NCBI RefSeq assembly: GCF_000331305.1
Contig: NZ_KB217478.1
Coordinates: 7,905,481-7,969,480 of the forward strand
Source of the DNA: Calothrix sp. PCC 7103
Lineage (GTDB): Bacteria > Cyanobacteriota > Cyanobacteriia > Cyanobacteriales > Nostocaceae
Length of the DNA: 64,000 nt
Direction: 5' to 3'
The notes beneath the pieces were generated by a model. That model worked only from the letters and a program-made list of their open reading frames with translations, was not told where the DNA came from and ran no database searches. Both the position numbers and the translations under genes were made by a program. This document shows, piece by piece, positions 26,845 to 36,885 of the stretch. How positions within the stretch are numbered: the first letter of the stretch is position 1; each line of letters begins with the position of its first letter.

Positions 26845-27180
26845 ATGGCAAATCTCTATGCCGATGAGCAATTTCCATTACCATTTGTAGAATTACTACG
26901 TTCTCTAGGTCATGATGTTTTGACTGTGCAGGAAGCTGGAAATGCTGGACTTCCTGATTCTGATGTTTTAGCATTTGCAACCAAAAATAAGAGAATAGTA
27001 TTAACACAAAATCGACGTGATTTTTTCAGGTTGCATAATCAAAATCCTGCTCACCAAGGTATTATTGCCTGTACCGATGATAAAAACTTATATAGGCTCG
27101 CTACACGTATAAATGATGCAATTTGTGCAGAAGATACTTTAGAAGGTAAGGTGATTCGAGTTAATCGTCCCGCAATATAA
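26845..27180 (+). CDS. DUF5615 PIN-like toxin
   Basis: 111 residues: LYADEQFPLPFVELLRSLGH, then LPDSDVLAFATKNKRIVLTQ and NRRDFFRLH. The acidic residues (DE, D in LPDSD, and RD) match the PIN-like RNase site. Directly downstream of its DUF433 antitoxin, probably one transcript. Confidence 0.88.
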   Translation: MANLYADEQFPLPFVELLRSLGHDVLTVQEAGNAGLPDSDVLAFATKNKRIVLTQNRRDFFRLHNQNPAHQGIIACTDDKNLYRLATRINDAICAEDTLEGKVIRVNRPAI

Positions 27181-27248
27181 TAGCATTCCATGACAATAAT
27201 CTTAGGGAGTAGGCGCCGTGCGTTCTAACTTTATTAGCTCCTACCTCT

Positions 27249-27276
27249 GTAAAGACGCGATAAATCGCGTCTCTAC
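27249..27276. repeat. palindromic dispersed repeat (GACGCGAT family)
   Basis: Arms AAGACGCGAT and ATCGCGTCTC, a diverged copy of the palindrome at 1157-1185. Further on, GCACAGGCAGGATGCCTGTG near 27312 is another small palindrome. Confidence 0.8.
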
Positions 27277-27362
27277 TGTGTCTTTGTGGTAAATATAATT
27301 ACATGTATTGCACAGGCAGGATGCCTGTGCTACAACCCATCAAATAATTTGAGTTTTTGTTG

Positions 27363-28556
27363 TTAAGTTTCTTGTAAGGATTCAATTTCGGGTATTGAAT
27401 TAGATAAATGACTTGGTAGATATTTCTTTAACGTCTCTAAAATCTTATCGGCAACAATCGGTTTAGTCATAAAATCGGTTGAACCAACAACTTTCGCGCG
27501 CATTCGGTCAAGTAAACCATCGCTACCAGTCAATATAATTATAGGTGTTTCGGCAAAGCCTGATATTCGGCGCAATTGCGAGCATATTTCGTACCCGTTC
27601 ACAACGGGCATAATTAAATCTAATAAAATTAAATCTGGTTTATGCTCAATTACCTTGGGTAAAGCTTGAACTGCATCTTGAATTTTGAGAAATCTCATCC
27701 CATTTGAGACAATTATTTGCTCTAATATTTGACAAACTTGTGAACTATCGTCGATACAGGCAATTAATGCGCTGGTTGACTGTTTGTGTTGTGACTCTTG
27801 TAAAGGCGTTTTTTCAGGACTGACGCTACCAGGAAAAGGTAAATCTGGTACTGTTACAAGTTGAATCAAATCTTTTGAGATATGCGGCAGTAAGGAAACA
27901 GTTATTTTAATAAAATCTTGTTTTAGCAGCACTGATAAATCACGCAGTGTGTGTTTACCATTTACAAAATTTATTAAGTTATTATATACTACTGGACTAA
28001 CAATTTTCTTTAACTCTTCTGGCTTTTGAATTTGCGGCGCCAAATCAGGAAAAAAATTTTTTAACCCAGCGCTAGTCCAAGTTTTTAACTGATTTTGCGC
28101 GCGCTCAATAAATATATCTGTACTTGTAAAAGTCACAGCTAAGTCTAAAATAACCTGGGAATTACGGATACAGACTAAATCGTTGCTTGGTTGATATTGA
28201 ATTAAATCGAATAATAACTCTTGAACAACACTTTCGGCAATAATCTCAACTTGCTTTGAGTCTATTTGATCTCTTTTATCTAATGCAATAATTGACTGGT
28301 AATCCCAATGTTCTAATGCTAAATCGATAGCACGAATTTTAATTTTACTGATATCAATATTTGGACAATAATAAGTCATTAGCCGATACCAACGTCGGCA
28401 TGGGTGAATTCCTCCATTTGCCCAAATGATTCGACCAAACCTGAAGTAAAAGTTCCAGGTATTACCAGATGGTGATTTAATTATTAATTTACCGCTATAA
28501 CGTGACTGCGTAAAATTTTGCAGTTCTTCAAGCAAATGTTTGCTGAGTGTTTGCAT
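27363..28556 (-). CDS. PatA-like response regulator (PATAN + receiver)
   Basis: About 397 residues from ATG 28556 (MQTLSKHLLEELQ). The N-terminal PATAN/DUF4388 part reads YSGKLIIKSPSGNTWNFYFR then FGRIIWANGG. The receiver domain is at the C-terminus (from ~263): CIDDSSQVCQILEQ, phospho-acceptor in DLILLDLIMPVVNG, TGSDG and KPIV. This is the layout of PatA, PixG and the pilus-motility regulators. No DNA-binding domain and no kinase adjacent, so it is an orphan regulator. Confidence 0.88.
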   Translation of the reverse strand: MQTLSKHLLEELQNFTQSRYSGKLIIKSPSGNTWNFYFRFGRIIWANGGIHPCRRWYRLMTYYCPNIDISKIKIRAIDLALEHWDYQSIIALDKRDQIDSKQVEIIAESVVQELLFDLIQYQPSNDLVCIRNSQVILDLAVTFTSTDIFIERAQNQLKTWTSAGLKNFFPDLAPQIQKPEELKKIVSPVVYNNLINFVNGKHTLRDLSVLLKQDFIKITVSLLPHISKDLIQLVTVPDLPFPGSVSPEKTPLQESQHKQSTSALIACIDDSSQVCQILEQIIVSNGMRFLKIQDAVQALPKVIEHKPDLILLDLIMPVVNGYEICSQLRRISGFAETPIIILTGSDGLLDRMRAKVVGSTDFMTKPIVADKILETLKKYLPSHLSNSIPEIESLQET

Positions 28557-28708
28557 ACCCACCATTATATGTTCACAGTAATAATACTGAGTTTTATTAA
28601 TAGCTCAAGCAATTAATTGATTTTGCTCGAAGTAATTAAAATAAGTATTAATTTATTTTATTAAATTTTAGCCTACATAAACTTAAGCAACAAGCTGTAG
28701 AAATTACT

Positions 28709-28780
28709 GAGAATGTATGGTCGCCAGTGGCGACCTTACGGCACGAGAATGTATGGTTGCCAGTGGCGAGCTTACGGCAC
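28709..28780. repeat. 36-base tandem duplication overlapping the usp stop codon
   Basis: Two adjacent 36-base units beginning GAGAATGTATGG and ending CTTACGGCAC, differing at two positions. Each contains a small palindrome (GGTCGCCAGTGGCGACC in the first). The last bases of the second unit supply the usp stop codon and last codons. Confidence 0.85.
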
Positions 28781-29176
28781 GATTAACACGGGACACGGGG
28801 AAAGGTTAATTACCCGGTTGGTGACGCTATCAGTCAACCCTTCTTCGGTTAACCCCATTCCTCGACATCCCATAATAATTAGATTTGCTCCAACTTCATC
28901 AGCAACGTCGCAAATGGTAAACGCGGGTTTACCTTCACGTTCGATAACTTCGGTTGGAATGCTTTGCTGTTCAAACACTGCTTTGGCGTTTTCAAGTAAT
29001 TTCGCTACCGCTTCGGGTGACTGCATTGGGTCTTTTGACTCACCGTCGGTAGTTGGTTCTACCACCGACAACAGCACCAAACGGCTTTGGTACTTTTGAA
29101 CTATATTAACAACAACATCAGCCGCTTCACGTGCTTCGCGACTGTGATCGATAGGAAATAATACTGTTTTGAACAT
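28772..29176 (-). CDS. universal stress protein (UspA family)
   Basis: About 134 residues from the ATG at 29176 (MFKTVLFPIDHSREAREAAD); the in-frame start at 29209 is less likely. The nucleotide-binding motif is GCRGMGLTEEGLTDSVTNRV, close to G-x2-G-x9-G-S/T, and the end PCPVLIVP is standard. The gene lies divergent from pgk, with about 90 bases between them. Confidence 0.92.
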   Translation of the reverse strand: MFKTVLFPIDHSREAREAADVVVNIVQKYQSRLVLLSVVEPTTDGESKDPMQSPEAVAKLLENAKAVFEQQSIPTEVIEREGKPAFTICDVADEVGANLIIMGCRGMGLTEEGLTDSVTNRVINLSPCPVLIVP

Positions 29177-29265
29177 AGTGTCACTTCCGGCCCCCATGAC
29201 TCGGTACAATCTGGATGGTTCTATTTATTCAAAACATAGCATTCAGGTAATCAGGAGGTTGTGCC

Positions 29266-30468
29266 GTGTCGAAGAAATCTTTAGCAAATTTATCTGCATC
29301 TGACTTGTCTGGTAAGCGAGCATTTGTACGGGTAGATTTCAATGTGCCCCTAGATGATGCGGGCAATATCACGGATGATACACGTATCCGTGCGGCACTA
29401 CCGACAATTCAAGATTTGGCTAGTAAGGGTGCTAAGGTAATCCTTGCTAGTCACTTTGGTCGTCCAAAGGGTGTTGATGACAAATTGCGTCTAACTCCAG
29501 TGGCGGCGCGTTTATCTGAGTTGCTGGGACAAGAAGTCGTTAAGTGCGATGATTGTATTGGTGATGAAGTCGCCGCCAAAGTTGGGTCACTACAAAACGG
29601 ACAAGTATTACTACTTGAAAACGTTCGCTTCTACAAAGAAGAAGAAAAGAACGATTCCGAATTTGCCCAAAAATTGGCATCAAACGCTGATTTGTACGTC
29701 AACGACGCATTTGGTACAGCGCACCGCGCCCATGCTTCGACTGAAGGTGTCACCAAGTATCTTAGCCCCTCGGTTGCTGGATACTTGATTGAAAAGGAAT
29801 TGCAATACTTAGAAAATGCAATTGCAAATCCTCAGCGTCCTTTGGCTGCTATTATTGGCGGTTCCAAGGTATCGAGCAAAATTGGCGTTATCGAATCTCT
29901 GTTAGAAAAATGTGACAAGCTCATCATTGGTGGTGGGATGATTTTCACATTCTACAAAGCTCGTGGTTTGAACGTAGGTAGTTCGCTGGTTGAAGACGAC
30001 AAAATCGATCTTGCGCGTTCTCTCGAAGCTAAAGCTAAAGAAAAAGGTGTAACTTTCTTACTTCCTACCGACGTAGTTGTTGCCGATAAATTCGATAAAG
30101 ATGCAAACTCGCAAACCGTCAGCGTTGAGAATATCCCTGATGGCTGGATGGGTTTGGATATTGGCCCTGACTCTGTGAAAGTTTTTCAAGAAGCTCTTGC
30201 TGACTGTAAAACTGTAATTTGGAATGGTCCAATGGGTGTATTTGAATTCGATAAATTCGCTGTTGGTACTGAAGCCATTGCCCATACCCTCGCTGATATC
30301 AGCAAAAATGGCGCCATTACCATTATTGGTGGTGGTGACTCAGTAGCTGCCGTCGAGAAAGTTGGTTTAGCTGACCAAATGAGCCATATTTCTACTGGTG
30401 GTGGCGCCAGCTTAGAATTACTCGAAGGTAAAGTACTACCTGGTATTGCTGCGCTGAATGAAGCGTAA
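29266..30468 (+). CDS. pgk: phosphoglycerate kinase
   Basis: 400 residues, full length. Starts at GTG 29266, supported by AGGAGG nine bases upstream. Motifs: [39 protein letters not shown], and [11 protein letters not shown] at the nucleotide site. It makes ATP from 1,3-bisphosphoglycerate in glycolysis and consumes ATP in the Calvin cycle. Single gene; downstream is a heptamer-repeat region. Confidence 0.98.
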   Translation: MSKKSLANLSASDLSGKRAFVRVDFNVPLDDAGNITDDTRIRAALPTIQDLASKGAKVILASHFGRPKGVDDKLRLTPVAARLSELLGQEVVKCDDCIGDEVAAKVGSLQNGQVLLLENVRFYKEEEKNDSEFAQKLASNADLYVNDAFGTAHRAHASTEGVTKYLSPSVAGYLIEKELQYLENAIANPQRPLAAIIGGSKVSSKIGVIESLLEKCDKLIIGGGMIFTFYKARGLNVGSSLVEDDKIDLARSLEAKAKEKGVTFLLPTDVVVADKFDKDANSQTVSVENIPDGWMGLDIGPDSVKVFQEALADCKTVIWNGPMGVFEFDKFAVGTEAIAHTLADISKNGAITIIGGGDSVAAVEKVGLADQMSHISTGGGASLELLEGKVLPGIAALNEA

Positions 30469-30488
30469 AAAATAGTGCGCTCGTAGAA

Positions 30489-30572
30489 AGTGCTGAGTGC
30501 TGAGTATAATTAGGAGTTAGGAGTTAGGAGTTAGGAATTTAAAACTCAGCACTCAGAACTCAGCACTCAGGA
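30489..30572. repeat. STRR heptamer array within a fold-back repeat
   Basis: Four tandem TTAGGAG units (about 30510-30536) lie between TGCTGAGTGCTGAGTA and the opposed ACTCAGCACTCAG...CAGCACTCAG. Short tandemly repeated heptamers are classic Nostocales STRR sequences. The outer inverted arms could form a hairpin after pgk. Confidence 0.8.
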
Positions 30573-30589
30573 CTTTTTACTTTTATTTT

Positions 30590-31207
30590 ATGCAACCAAA
30601 ATGGCTGGAATGGACGCAGAAGTTACAGGCAATTGCTCAAAGTGGTTTGACTTTTTCAGAAAACCCTTTTGATATTGAAAGATTTAAGCAAATTCGGGAA
30701 ATTGCAGCAGAAATAGCAGCAAGTTACGCACAGGTAGAACATCCGTATGTATTAGATTTATTTGAACGTGAAGTCCGGTATGCTACACCAAAAATTGACG
30801 TGCGTGGTGCAGTTTTTCACGATGAGAAAATTTTGTTAGTCAAAGAAAAATTTGATGGACGTTGGACGCTTCCTGGTGGTTACGCGGATGTTGGAGAATC
30901 TCCCAGCGAGTCTGTAATTAAAGAAATTCTTGAAGAGTCTGGTTATCAAACTCGTGCGTTGAAAATATTGGCAGTGTATGACCGTGACCGACAAGGACAT
31001 ACTCCTTTTCCGTATTATATGTATAAATTACTTTTTCACTGTGAATTAGTGGGTGGAAGTGCAGCTACAAGCATTGAAACTGATGATGTTGGATTTTTTG
31101 CTGAGGACTCAATTCCTGAACTATCCATAGGGCGAGTTTTACCGCACCAAATTACAAAATGCTTTGAATATTATCGCAGCCCGCATCTACCTACCGATTT
31201 TGATTAA
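30590..31207 (+). CDS. NUDIX hydrolase with N-terminal extension domain
   Basis: 205 residues. The Nudix box reads GGYADVGESPSESVIKEILE then ESGY, with Lys in place of the usual Arg before Glu (KEILEE versus REUXEE). The first ~60 residues (MQPKWLEWTQKLQAIAQSGL) are the helical domain found on ADP-ribose/nucleotide-sugar type NUDIX proteins. Likely a nucleoside-diphosphate-linked substrate; exact one unknown. Confidence 0.88.
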   Translation: MQPKWLEWTQKLQAIAQSGLTFSENPFDIERFKQIREIAAEIAASYAQVEHPYVLDLFEREVRYATPKIDVRGAVFHDEKILLVKEKFDGRWTLPGGYADVGESPSESVIKEILEESGYQTRALKILAVYDRDRQGHTPFPYYMYKLLFHCELVGGSAATSIETDDVGFFAEDSIPELSIGRVLPHQITKCFEYYRSPHLPTDFD

Positions 31208-31517
31208 GGAATAAAGTCTTTATGACGAACACTTATCTATCGGTTATCCACACAAAGTAAGTTAAAATTGATACATTAATATTATAACGTGTAAATTACA
31301 GTAAGCAAATGGCGCCTACATTGCTTATATGTTAATTATATATAAATACAGATGTTCGGACTGTCCAACATGCGGATTTATTCCTGGGTGTGGTAAAAAC
31401 GGTAGGAACATTATTTATAGACGTTAAACTAGATTAGAAATATAGTTACTTATTTTGAAGCCAACAAACACTACCAAGGCTAGCGCAAATATTAGCAGCA
31501 AAACAAAGGTTCTTTTT

Positions 31518-33440
31518 ATGGAAAAATTAGAGAAAAACTTATTAGCCAAGCGTCAACCAGCAAAGCGTTTAGCTTTAACAGGGGCGTTAGCAGCAGGTAT
31601 GATAATGATGCCTTCTGTGGTAGGTGTGGCTCCTGTTATGGCTCAACAGCAACAACAGCAAAGGTCAGACAATCAGCTGAGCTATAGTGAACTGATTAAA
31701 AAAGCCAATAGCGGGGAAGTCAGGAAGGTTGAACTTGACGGAACCGACCAAACAGCGAGAGTTTATTTAAAGAATCAAAAGCCAGATGCACCACCACTAC
31801 GAGTGCAGCTTTTGAATCAAAACGGGGAGTTGATAGCTAAACTCAGACAAAACAAAGTTGAGTTTGGAGAAGCTTCTTCGGCAAATAGCCGTGCTGCTGT
31901 TGGGTTATTAATCAATTTAATGTGGATTTTGCCTTTAGTAGCCTTAATGCTGCTGTTTTTACGTCGTTCCTCGAATGCTTCTTCGCAAGCGATGAACTTC
32001 GGTAAAACTCGTGCGCGTTTCCAAATGGAAGCTAAAACTGGCATTAAGTTTGATGATGTCGCTGGTATTGAAGAAGCTAAAGAAGAACTTCAAGAGGTTG
32101 TTACTTTTCTTAAACAGCCAGAGAAATTTACTGCGGTCGGCGCCCGTATTCCTAAAGGTGTATTATTAGTTGGTCCTCCTGGAACTGGTAAAACGTTACT
32201 TGCTAAAGCTATCGCTGGAGAAGCTGCTGTACCTTTCTTCAGTATTTCTGGCTCAGAATTTGTTGAGATGTTCGTGGGTGTTGGCGCCTCTCGTGTTCGC
32301 GACTTATTTAAAAAAGCTAAAGATAACGCTCCTTGTTTAATATTTATAGATGAAATCGATGCCGTTGGTCGGCAGCGTGGTGCGGGTATTGGTGGCGGAA
32401 ACGACGAACGTGAACAAACCCTCAACCAGTTGCTTACTGAGATGGATGGTTTTGAAGGTAACAACGGTATTATTATTATTGCTGCTACGAACCGTCCTGA
32501 TGTCCTTGATGCAGCATTATTACGTCCAGGACGCTTTGACCGTCAGGTAATTGTTGATGCACCCGACCGCAAAGGACGTTTAGAAGTTCTTAAGGTACAT
32601 GCACGTAATAAGAAAGTAGACCCCGCAGTTTCTTTGGAAGTTATCGCACGTCGTACACCTGGTTTTACAGGCGCCGACTTAGCAAACTTACTTAATGAAG
32701 CTGCAATTTTAACCGCGCGGCGCCGTAAAGAAGCGATAACACCATTAGAAATAGATGATGCTATTGACCGTTTGACAATAGGGTTAACTTTAAACCCATT
32801 GATGGATAGCAAGAAAAAACGTTTAATTGCTTACCACGAAATTGGACACGCACTGTTAGCAACATTGTTACCACACTCTGACCCCCTCAATAAAGTCACA
32901 ATCATTCCCCGTTCGGGTGGTGTCGGTGGTTTTTCGCAGCAAATCTTAAACGAAGAAGTTATCGATAGCGGACTTTACACACGCGCATGGATGAAAGACA
33001 ACATCACCATGACCTTGGGTGGAAAAGCTTCTGAAGTCGAAGTATTTGGCGAACCCGAAGTTACCGGAGGCGCCAGTGGGGATTTGAAGATGGTGACAAA
33101 TATTGCCCGTAAAATGGTAACAATGTACGGGATGACAGATTTAGGTTTAGTAGCGCTAGAAAACCAAAATTATGACGTATTCCTAGGTCGTGACTGGGTA
33201 ACACGTAACGAATACTCTGAAGAAGTGGCAATTAAGATTGACCGCAAAGTTAGAGAAATCGCTACCGAATGTTACCAAGAAGCGCGCCGAATTATCCGTG
33301 AAAACCGCGCGTTAGTTGACCGTCTGGTTGATTTGTTAATAGAACAGGAAACAATTGAAGGTGAACAATTCCGTCAAATTGTCGCTGAATATACACAGCT
33401 TCCTGAAAAAGAGTTAGCAAAAGCCAGCGTTAATGCTTAA
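31518..33440 (+). CDS. ftsH: ATP-dependent zinc metalloprotease FtsH
   Basis: About 640 residues from ATG 31518 ([13 protein letters not shown]), preceded by AAAGG; the TTG at 31455 is a less likely start. A hydrophobic segment near residue 30 and a second near 140 ([19 protein letters not shown]) anchor it in the membrane. AAA motifs: GPPGTGKT (~219), [10 protein letters not shown], and the second region of homology [20 protein letters not shown]. The zinc site is HEIGH at ~440 with the third ligand in GGASGDLKM. Cyanobacterial FtsH complexes turn over photosystem proteins in thylakoids. Confidence 0.96.
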   Translation: MEKLEKNLLAKRQPAKRLALTGALAAGMIMMPSVVGVAPVMAQQQQQQRSDNQLSYSELIKKANSGEVRKVELDGTDQTARVYLKNQKPDAPPLRVQLLNQNGELIAKLRQNKVEFGEASSANSRAAVGLLINLMWILPLVALMLLFLRRSSNASSQAMNFGKTRARFQMEAKTGIKFDDVAGIEEAKEELQEVVTFLKQPEKFTAVGARIPKGVLLVGPPGTGKTLLAKAIAGEAAVPFFSISGSEFVEMFVGVGASRVRDLFKKAKDNAPCLIFIDEIDAVGRQRGAGIGGGNDEREQTLNQLLTEMDGFEGNNGIIIIAATNRPDVLDAALLRPGRFDRQVIVDAPDRKGRLEVLKVHARNKKVDPAVSLEVIARRTPGFTGADLANLLNEAAILTARRRKEAITPLEIDDAIDRLTIGLTLNPLMDSKKKRLIAYHEIGHALLATLLPHSDPLNKVTIIPRSGGVGGFSQQILNEEVIDSGLYTRAWMKDNITMTLGGKASEVEVFGEPEVTGGASGDLKMVTNIARKMVTMYGMTDLGLVALENQNYDVFLGRDWVTRNEYSEEVAIKIDRKVREIATECYQEARRIIRENRALVDRLVDLLIEQETIEGEQFRQIVAEYTQLPEKELAKASVNA

Positions 33441-33449
33441 ATATGTATG

Positions 33450-33467
33450 GTGGGCCGAAGCCCACCC
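33450..33467. terminator. short hairpin between convergent ftsH and M23 peptidase genes
   Basis: GGTGGGC pairs with GCCCACC across the tetraloop CGAA, ten bases after the ftsH stop and just before the stop of the convergent gene. It is also a common dispersed palindrome. Probably a two-way terminator. Confidence 0.6.
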
Positions 33468-33475
33468 TACGTTGA

Positions 33476-34159
33476 TTAATATCCAGAGTCTCGAATAAAT
33501 TTAGACTCTTGAATATTGATTTGTGTTTGCTGCTGCTTGATCAAAGAAGAACCTTGTCTTGCTTGCCTTACACCAGATGGTTGTTGTGCGAACATAGACC
33601 GCAGTATAAATGCTGGGTCAACATGATTGCCGTTATATTTTAATCCCCAATGCAAATGGGGTCCTGTAGTACGTCCACTCATCCCAACACGACCAATTCG
33701 GACTCCTGCGGGAATTTGCATACCCACCGCTATTTGAATACCACCTGCACGGTCAACCATGTAACGTACACCGTTTGCAGTTTCAACATTTCCTTCCATA
33801 TGACAGTAAGTATGCTGCCATTGTCCTGATTGAATAACTAAATGGGTACCACAGGCACCACGGTCTTCTACCTTTACAACAACACCTGTCCACCAATTAC
33901 GAATATAACTACCTCGCGGCGCCGCTATATCTAAACCGCTGTGAAACTCCCAACCACCTCCACCTGTTGCGGAAGGACGGTAGCCAAAAGGGGACGTGTA
34001 AGCTTGAAAATTTTCTACTGGAAATGAAGCTGCTCGCCAGTTAGAAGTTGCTATTGCGACTTCTTGCTTAGGAAATAGAATGACTGAAACTGCCAGACTC
34101 AATCCTAATAAAAATAAGATGGCTCCAGTTTTTAATGTTTTTTGTAGCCCTCTATTCAT
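33476..34159 (-). CDS. M23-family metallopeptidase (peptidoglycan endopeptidase)
   Basis: About 227 residues from ATG 34159 (MNRGLQKTLKTGAILFLLG), chosen because GAGGAAG lies 8 bases upstream; the frame upstream is Ile/Leu-rich and unlikely. The N-terminus is a signal anchor. Zinc ligands of LytM/M23 peptidases: H and D in EFHSGLDIAAPRG, and HLHWG near the end. Cuts peptide cross-links of peptidoglycan in the periplasm. Confidence 0.9.
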   Translation of the reverse strand: MNRGLQKTLKTGAILFLLGLSLAVSVILFPKQEVAIATSNWRAASFPVENFQAYTSPFGYRPSATGGGGWEFHSGLDIAAPRGSYIRNWWTGVVVKVEDRGACGTHLVIQSGQWQHTYCHMEGNVETANGVRYMVDRAGGIQIAVGMQIPAGVRIGRVGMSGRTTGPHLHWGLKYNGNHVDPAFILRSMFAQQPSGVRQARQGSSLIKQQQTQINIQESKFIRDSGY

Positions 34160-34440
34160 CCGAAGCTTCCTCAAGGCAATTAGGTTTAGTTGGATTTTTA
34201 TCAGTATTAACACTGTTTGCAAAATTAAACATGTATTATTTATACATAAAATTATACTATTGTTATTTATGTCCAATCTAGCTTAACAACTAAAAAGCTC
34301 ATTAGCCAAAGTATTAAAAATATCAATAGCAATAATTTTAGACGTAGTGAAAACTTCAATGTTGCCAATTGCCAAAAAATGTTAACTTAAGTCTTAAACT
34401 TCTTATAAACTAGGTTAATCCTTGCCGCCTATTCTCAAAT

Positions 34441-34824
34441 ATGCTCGAAATATTACCTTTTAGCTTTGAGATAAATACAGTTGCCATTGCAGGCGCCAGT
34501 CTGTGGTCATTAGCACTATATCTAGCTTTCTCCAACCTCAGAGACAAAGTTACAGATTTACTCGACCGCTGGTTTAACTTCGCTGAGGGTTTCCTTTATA
34601 CCAGTAAAGAAGAATTCGAGAAAACTCGCAAAGCCAGAGAATCACAAAACGCATTCTACGCTTCGGTGTTTAGCATCGTGCCATTCCTCATTATTGGCGC
34701 CATCGCAAACTGGCTTCTCGACCTTGGCTTAGGAGGAAGTTGGGGTATCAGTACCGGAATACTAGCGTGCATGGGATGCGGAGTATACGAATTAGGCAGA
34801 AGAGACGGACAATCAGAAGAGTAG
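34441..34824 (+). CDS. small membrane protein, unknown function
   Basis: 127 residues with two clear hydrophobic segments: AIAGASLWSLALYLAF near the N-terminus and ASVFSIVPFLIIGAIANWLL near the middle, with a third weak one before the C-terminus. The polar stretch between them (TSKEEFEKTRKARES) is charged. No family recognised. Its stop codon abuts a strong hairpin. Confidence 0.7.
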   Translation: MLEILPFSFEINTVAIAGASLWSLALYLAFSNLRDKVTDLLDRWFNFAEGFLYTSKEEFEKTRKARESQNAFYASVFSIVPFLIIGAIANWLLDLGLGGSWGISTGILACMGCGVYELGRRDGQSEE

Positions 34825-34884
34825 GGTGCGTGACGCTATTAACAATCTCAAAACGAAGTCAACAATCTAGTAGCGTCACGCACC
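34825..34884. terminator. 14-bp hairpin shared by two convergent genes
   Basis: GGTGCGTGACGCTA and TAGCGTCACGCACC pair perfectly. The left arm begins right after the stop of the membrane protein gene and the right arm ends one base before the stop of the LpxB-like gene, so the spacer between the two genes is essentially this hairpin. A close relative is at 61676-61736. Confidence 0.75.
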
Positions 34885-36135
34885 TTACAACATTATTTCC
34901 TCCTGTACGATACTTGCTAATTTGTCAGCAGCACCAGCTTGACCCCTCGCATTCCGTAATTTACTCCTAACTTCCTCTAACTTCTCAGGGTTATCTAAAT
35001 AATCTAAAACCATATTCGCCACATCTTGCGGCTGAAGTTTCCCGACTAATTCAGGGACAATTTCTTGTTGTGCCCAAATATTAGGCCATGCGAGTAAACC
35101 CTTTTTCCGTAAAAACCACCAATTAATTAACTTGGCAAAACTAGACCCAACACTTGGTAAATTAGCGAGTATACCAAGTAAACCATCCCACGAACGCATC
35201 GCATCAAGCTGCTGAGTAGGTAATAAAACAATCATCGGTACTGCCAACGAACCAAGTTCTGCTGTATTGGCGCCTACTGTAGTTAAACAAATGCTACACT
35301 GCGCTAACAAATCATAAGCAGGATTTTGCTTGTATAGTTCAACACATAACCCATTTGCTGTTTTTAAAATTGAACGTTCAGATGAAGTAGTAATTAGAGA
35401 GGCGCCTTTAAAGTCAAAATATTCAGCAACAGGATTTTGTTTCGGGTCAGCAAAACTAGCCAAAGTTTGTAAATCTAAAGTTGGCGCCACAGGAATTACA
35501 AACTTAATCTCCGGCTTTTGCGCGTGGACATATTCAGCAATTGCCAGTGTCAAAGGAACACCCTGTGCTAACTTAGCAGCTTTAGAACCTGGAAGAATCC
35601 CAATAATTTCCTTTTGATCACACTCTTTTACCCTTTCCCCATTTTGTAATCCCCCAGTTTCCGCCATCAAATCGCCTACCACTGTAAACTTACTGGCATA
35701 TTTTGGCGATTTTGGCATGACTTCGGGTTTCATTACACCGAATCTATCGATTAAATTATGCCAACGTGCATCCCACTCAGCATAAACAACCGTTTTGTAA
35801 CCCAATCTCTTACCAATTACAACCGGGAAAAATTGGTCTCCACCCAAGAAAACCACAATACCCTGATTTCTCCAATTCCAATTTTCCGCAGTTTTACCCC
35901 ACAGCATAAATGGAAAGAAATCGGAGGCGCCTTGTACCCGGTCAACTTCAGCATACGAACGGACAATATCAACTTCCTTACCGCTAGCATTTGGACAAGG
36001 TGACAGCACTACCGATATACGCACATGTTCGCGGTCATCACCGAGAAGGCGCCGTAATGCTTTCACCACAGGACGCACCCAAGTTGTCACCTCACCTGGG
36101 CCATTTGAGAGAATCAAAATATCTACTGGAGTCAT
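34885..36135 (-). CDS. lipid-A-disaccharide synthase-related glycosyltransferase
   Basis: 416 residues. Starts ILILSNGPGEVTTWVRPVVK and contains VVFLGGDQFFPVVIGKRLG, GILPGSKAAKLAQGVPL and a late LTTVGANTAELGSLAVPMIV, the GT-B arrangement of LpxB-type enzymes. Cyanobacteria carry such a protein in addition to true LpxB, and its acceptor is unsettled. Stand-alone gene with its own terminator. Confidence 0.8.
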   Translation of the reverse strand: MTPVDILILSNGPGEVTTWVRPVVKALRRLLGDDREHVRISVVLSPCPNASGKEVDIVRSYAEVDRVQGASDFFPFMLWGKTAENWNWRNQGIVVFLGGDQFFPVVIGKRLGYKTVVYAEWDARWHNLIDRFGVMKPEVMPKSPKYASKFTVVGDLMAETGGLQNGERVKECDQKEIIGILPGSKAAKLAQGVPLTLAIAEYVHAQKPEIKFVIPVAPTLDLQTLASFADPKQNPVAEYFDFKGASLITTSSERSILKTANGLCVELYKQNPAYDLLAQCSICLTTVGANTAELGSLAVPMIVLLPTQQLDAMRSWDGLLGILANLPSVGSSFAKLINWWFLRKKGLLAWPNIWAQQEIVPELVGKLQPQDVANMVLDYLDNPEKLEEVRSKLRNARGQAGAADKLASIVQEEIML

Positions 36136-36165
36136 GAATAAATAATCGAGACTTACAAGCTAAAC

Positions 36166-36193
36166 ATCAAGAGCTAAATATCAAGAGCTAAAT
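36166..36193. repeat. 14-base tandem repeat
   Basis: ATCAAGAGCTAAAT occurs twice head to tail upstream of the LpxB-like gene start. Too short to assign; may reflect slippage. Confidence 0.7.
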
Positions 36194-36279
36194 ATCACAT
36201 AAATATCCTTTGATGTAAGTGATGGTAGACATTTAACAGTTCCTGGTGACAATCTTATCACTCTTCAAATTAATCTAGA

Positions 36280-36561
36280 TTATTGTGACGTTTCAAGAGC
36301 TTTTACAATATTTTTTAAGATTTCTTGGCTTTTTCGGGAACGGCTGCCGTAGAGGCGCGCAGAGAAAACTGTTATAATTTCCAAAACTTCTTTGGCTAAG
36401 TCTTCCTCAAACGAAGCATCTTCCTTCTTATTGAGGATAATAACTTCCACCCCGAAATGCTCGCAAAGTCCAAAAATCAATTCTAAACCAAATCTCAACA
36501 ATCTATCTTTGTTAGTAACAACCAACCTGTCAACTTCTTCTGTAAGGATTAAATCAATCAA
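36280..36561 (-). pseudogene. IS607-type serine recombinase (TnpA), truncated
   Basis: The 93-residue frame covers only the C-terminal part of a TnpA resolvase: LILTEEVDRLVVTNKDRLLR, FGLELIFGLCEHFGVEVIIL, then ITVFSARLYGSRSRK. Upstream of the first Met the same frame continues for a few codons (GLRKL) and then breaks at an A7 run near 36575. The catalytic Ser domain and MerR-type HTH are absent, and no TnpB is adjacent. It marks the left side of the HIP1-type block. Confidence 0.85.
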
Positions 36562-36885
36562 CTTCCTTAATCCCTTTTTTTATAACCCATATTCGGCACT
36601 TCAGAATGTCGCATAAAATATGCCGACTAAAAGTTATTTTGTCTGGCTCATCTTTATCAACAAAATTTCCCACATTGCTAGACCTTGCTCATACCCGCTG
36701 TGCGTACTAAAATTCCCTAGGCGCGAGTAGCAAAAGTCCATTAAAATGGACTGCGGATAAAAGTAATATTAAGAACATGCTTGTTTGAACTCAAGAATTA
36801 ATACGTAGAGGTGCAAGATGTCAGCTAAGGAACTTTTTCTGCCTCGATATCATACCAATAGTTTTGCAGCTCTAGTTTTTTGTAC

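Noticed and set aside
36280-36561. Complete IS607/TnpB element
   Set aside because: Only the C-terminal half of TnpA remains, the frame breaks at an A7 run, and no TnpB or omega RNA is visible nearby.
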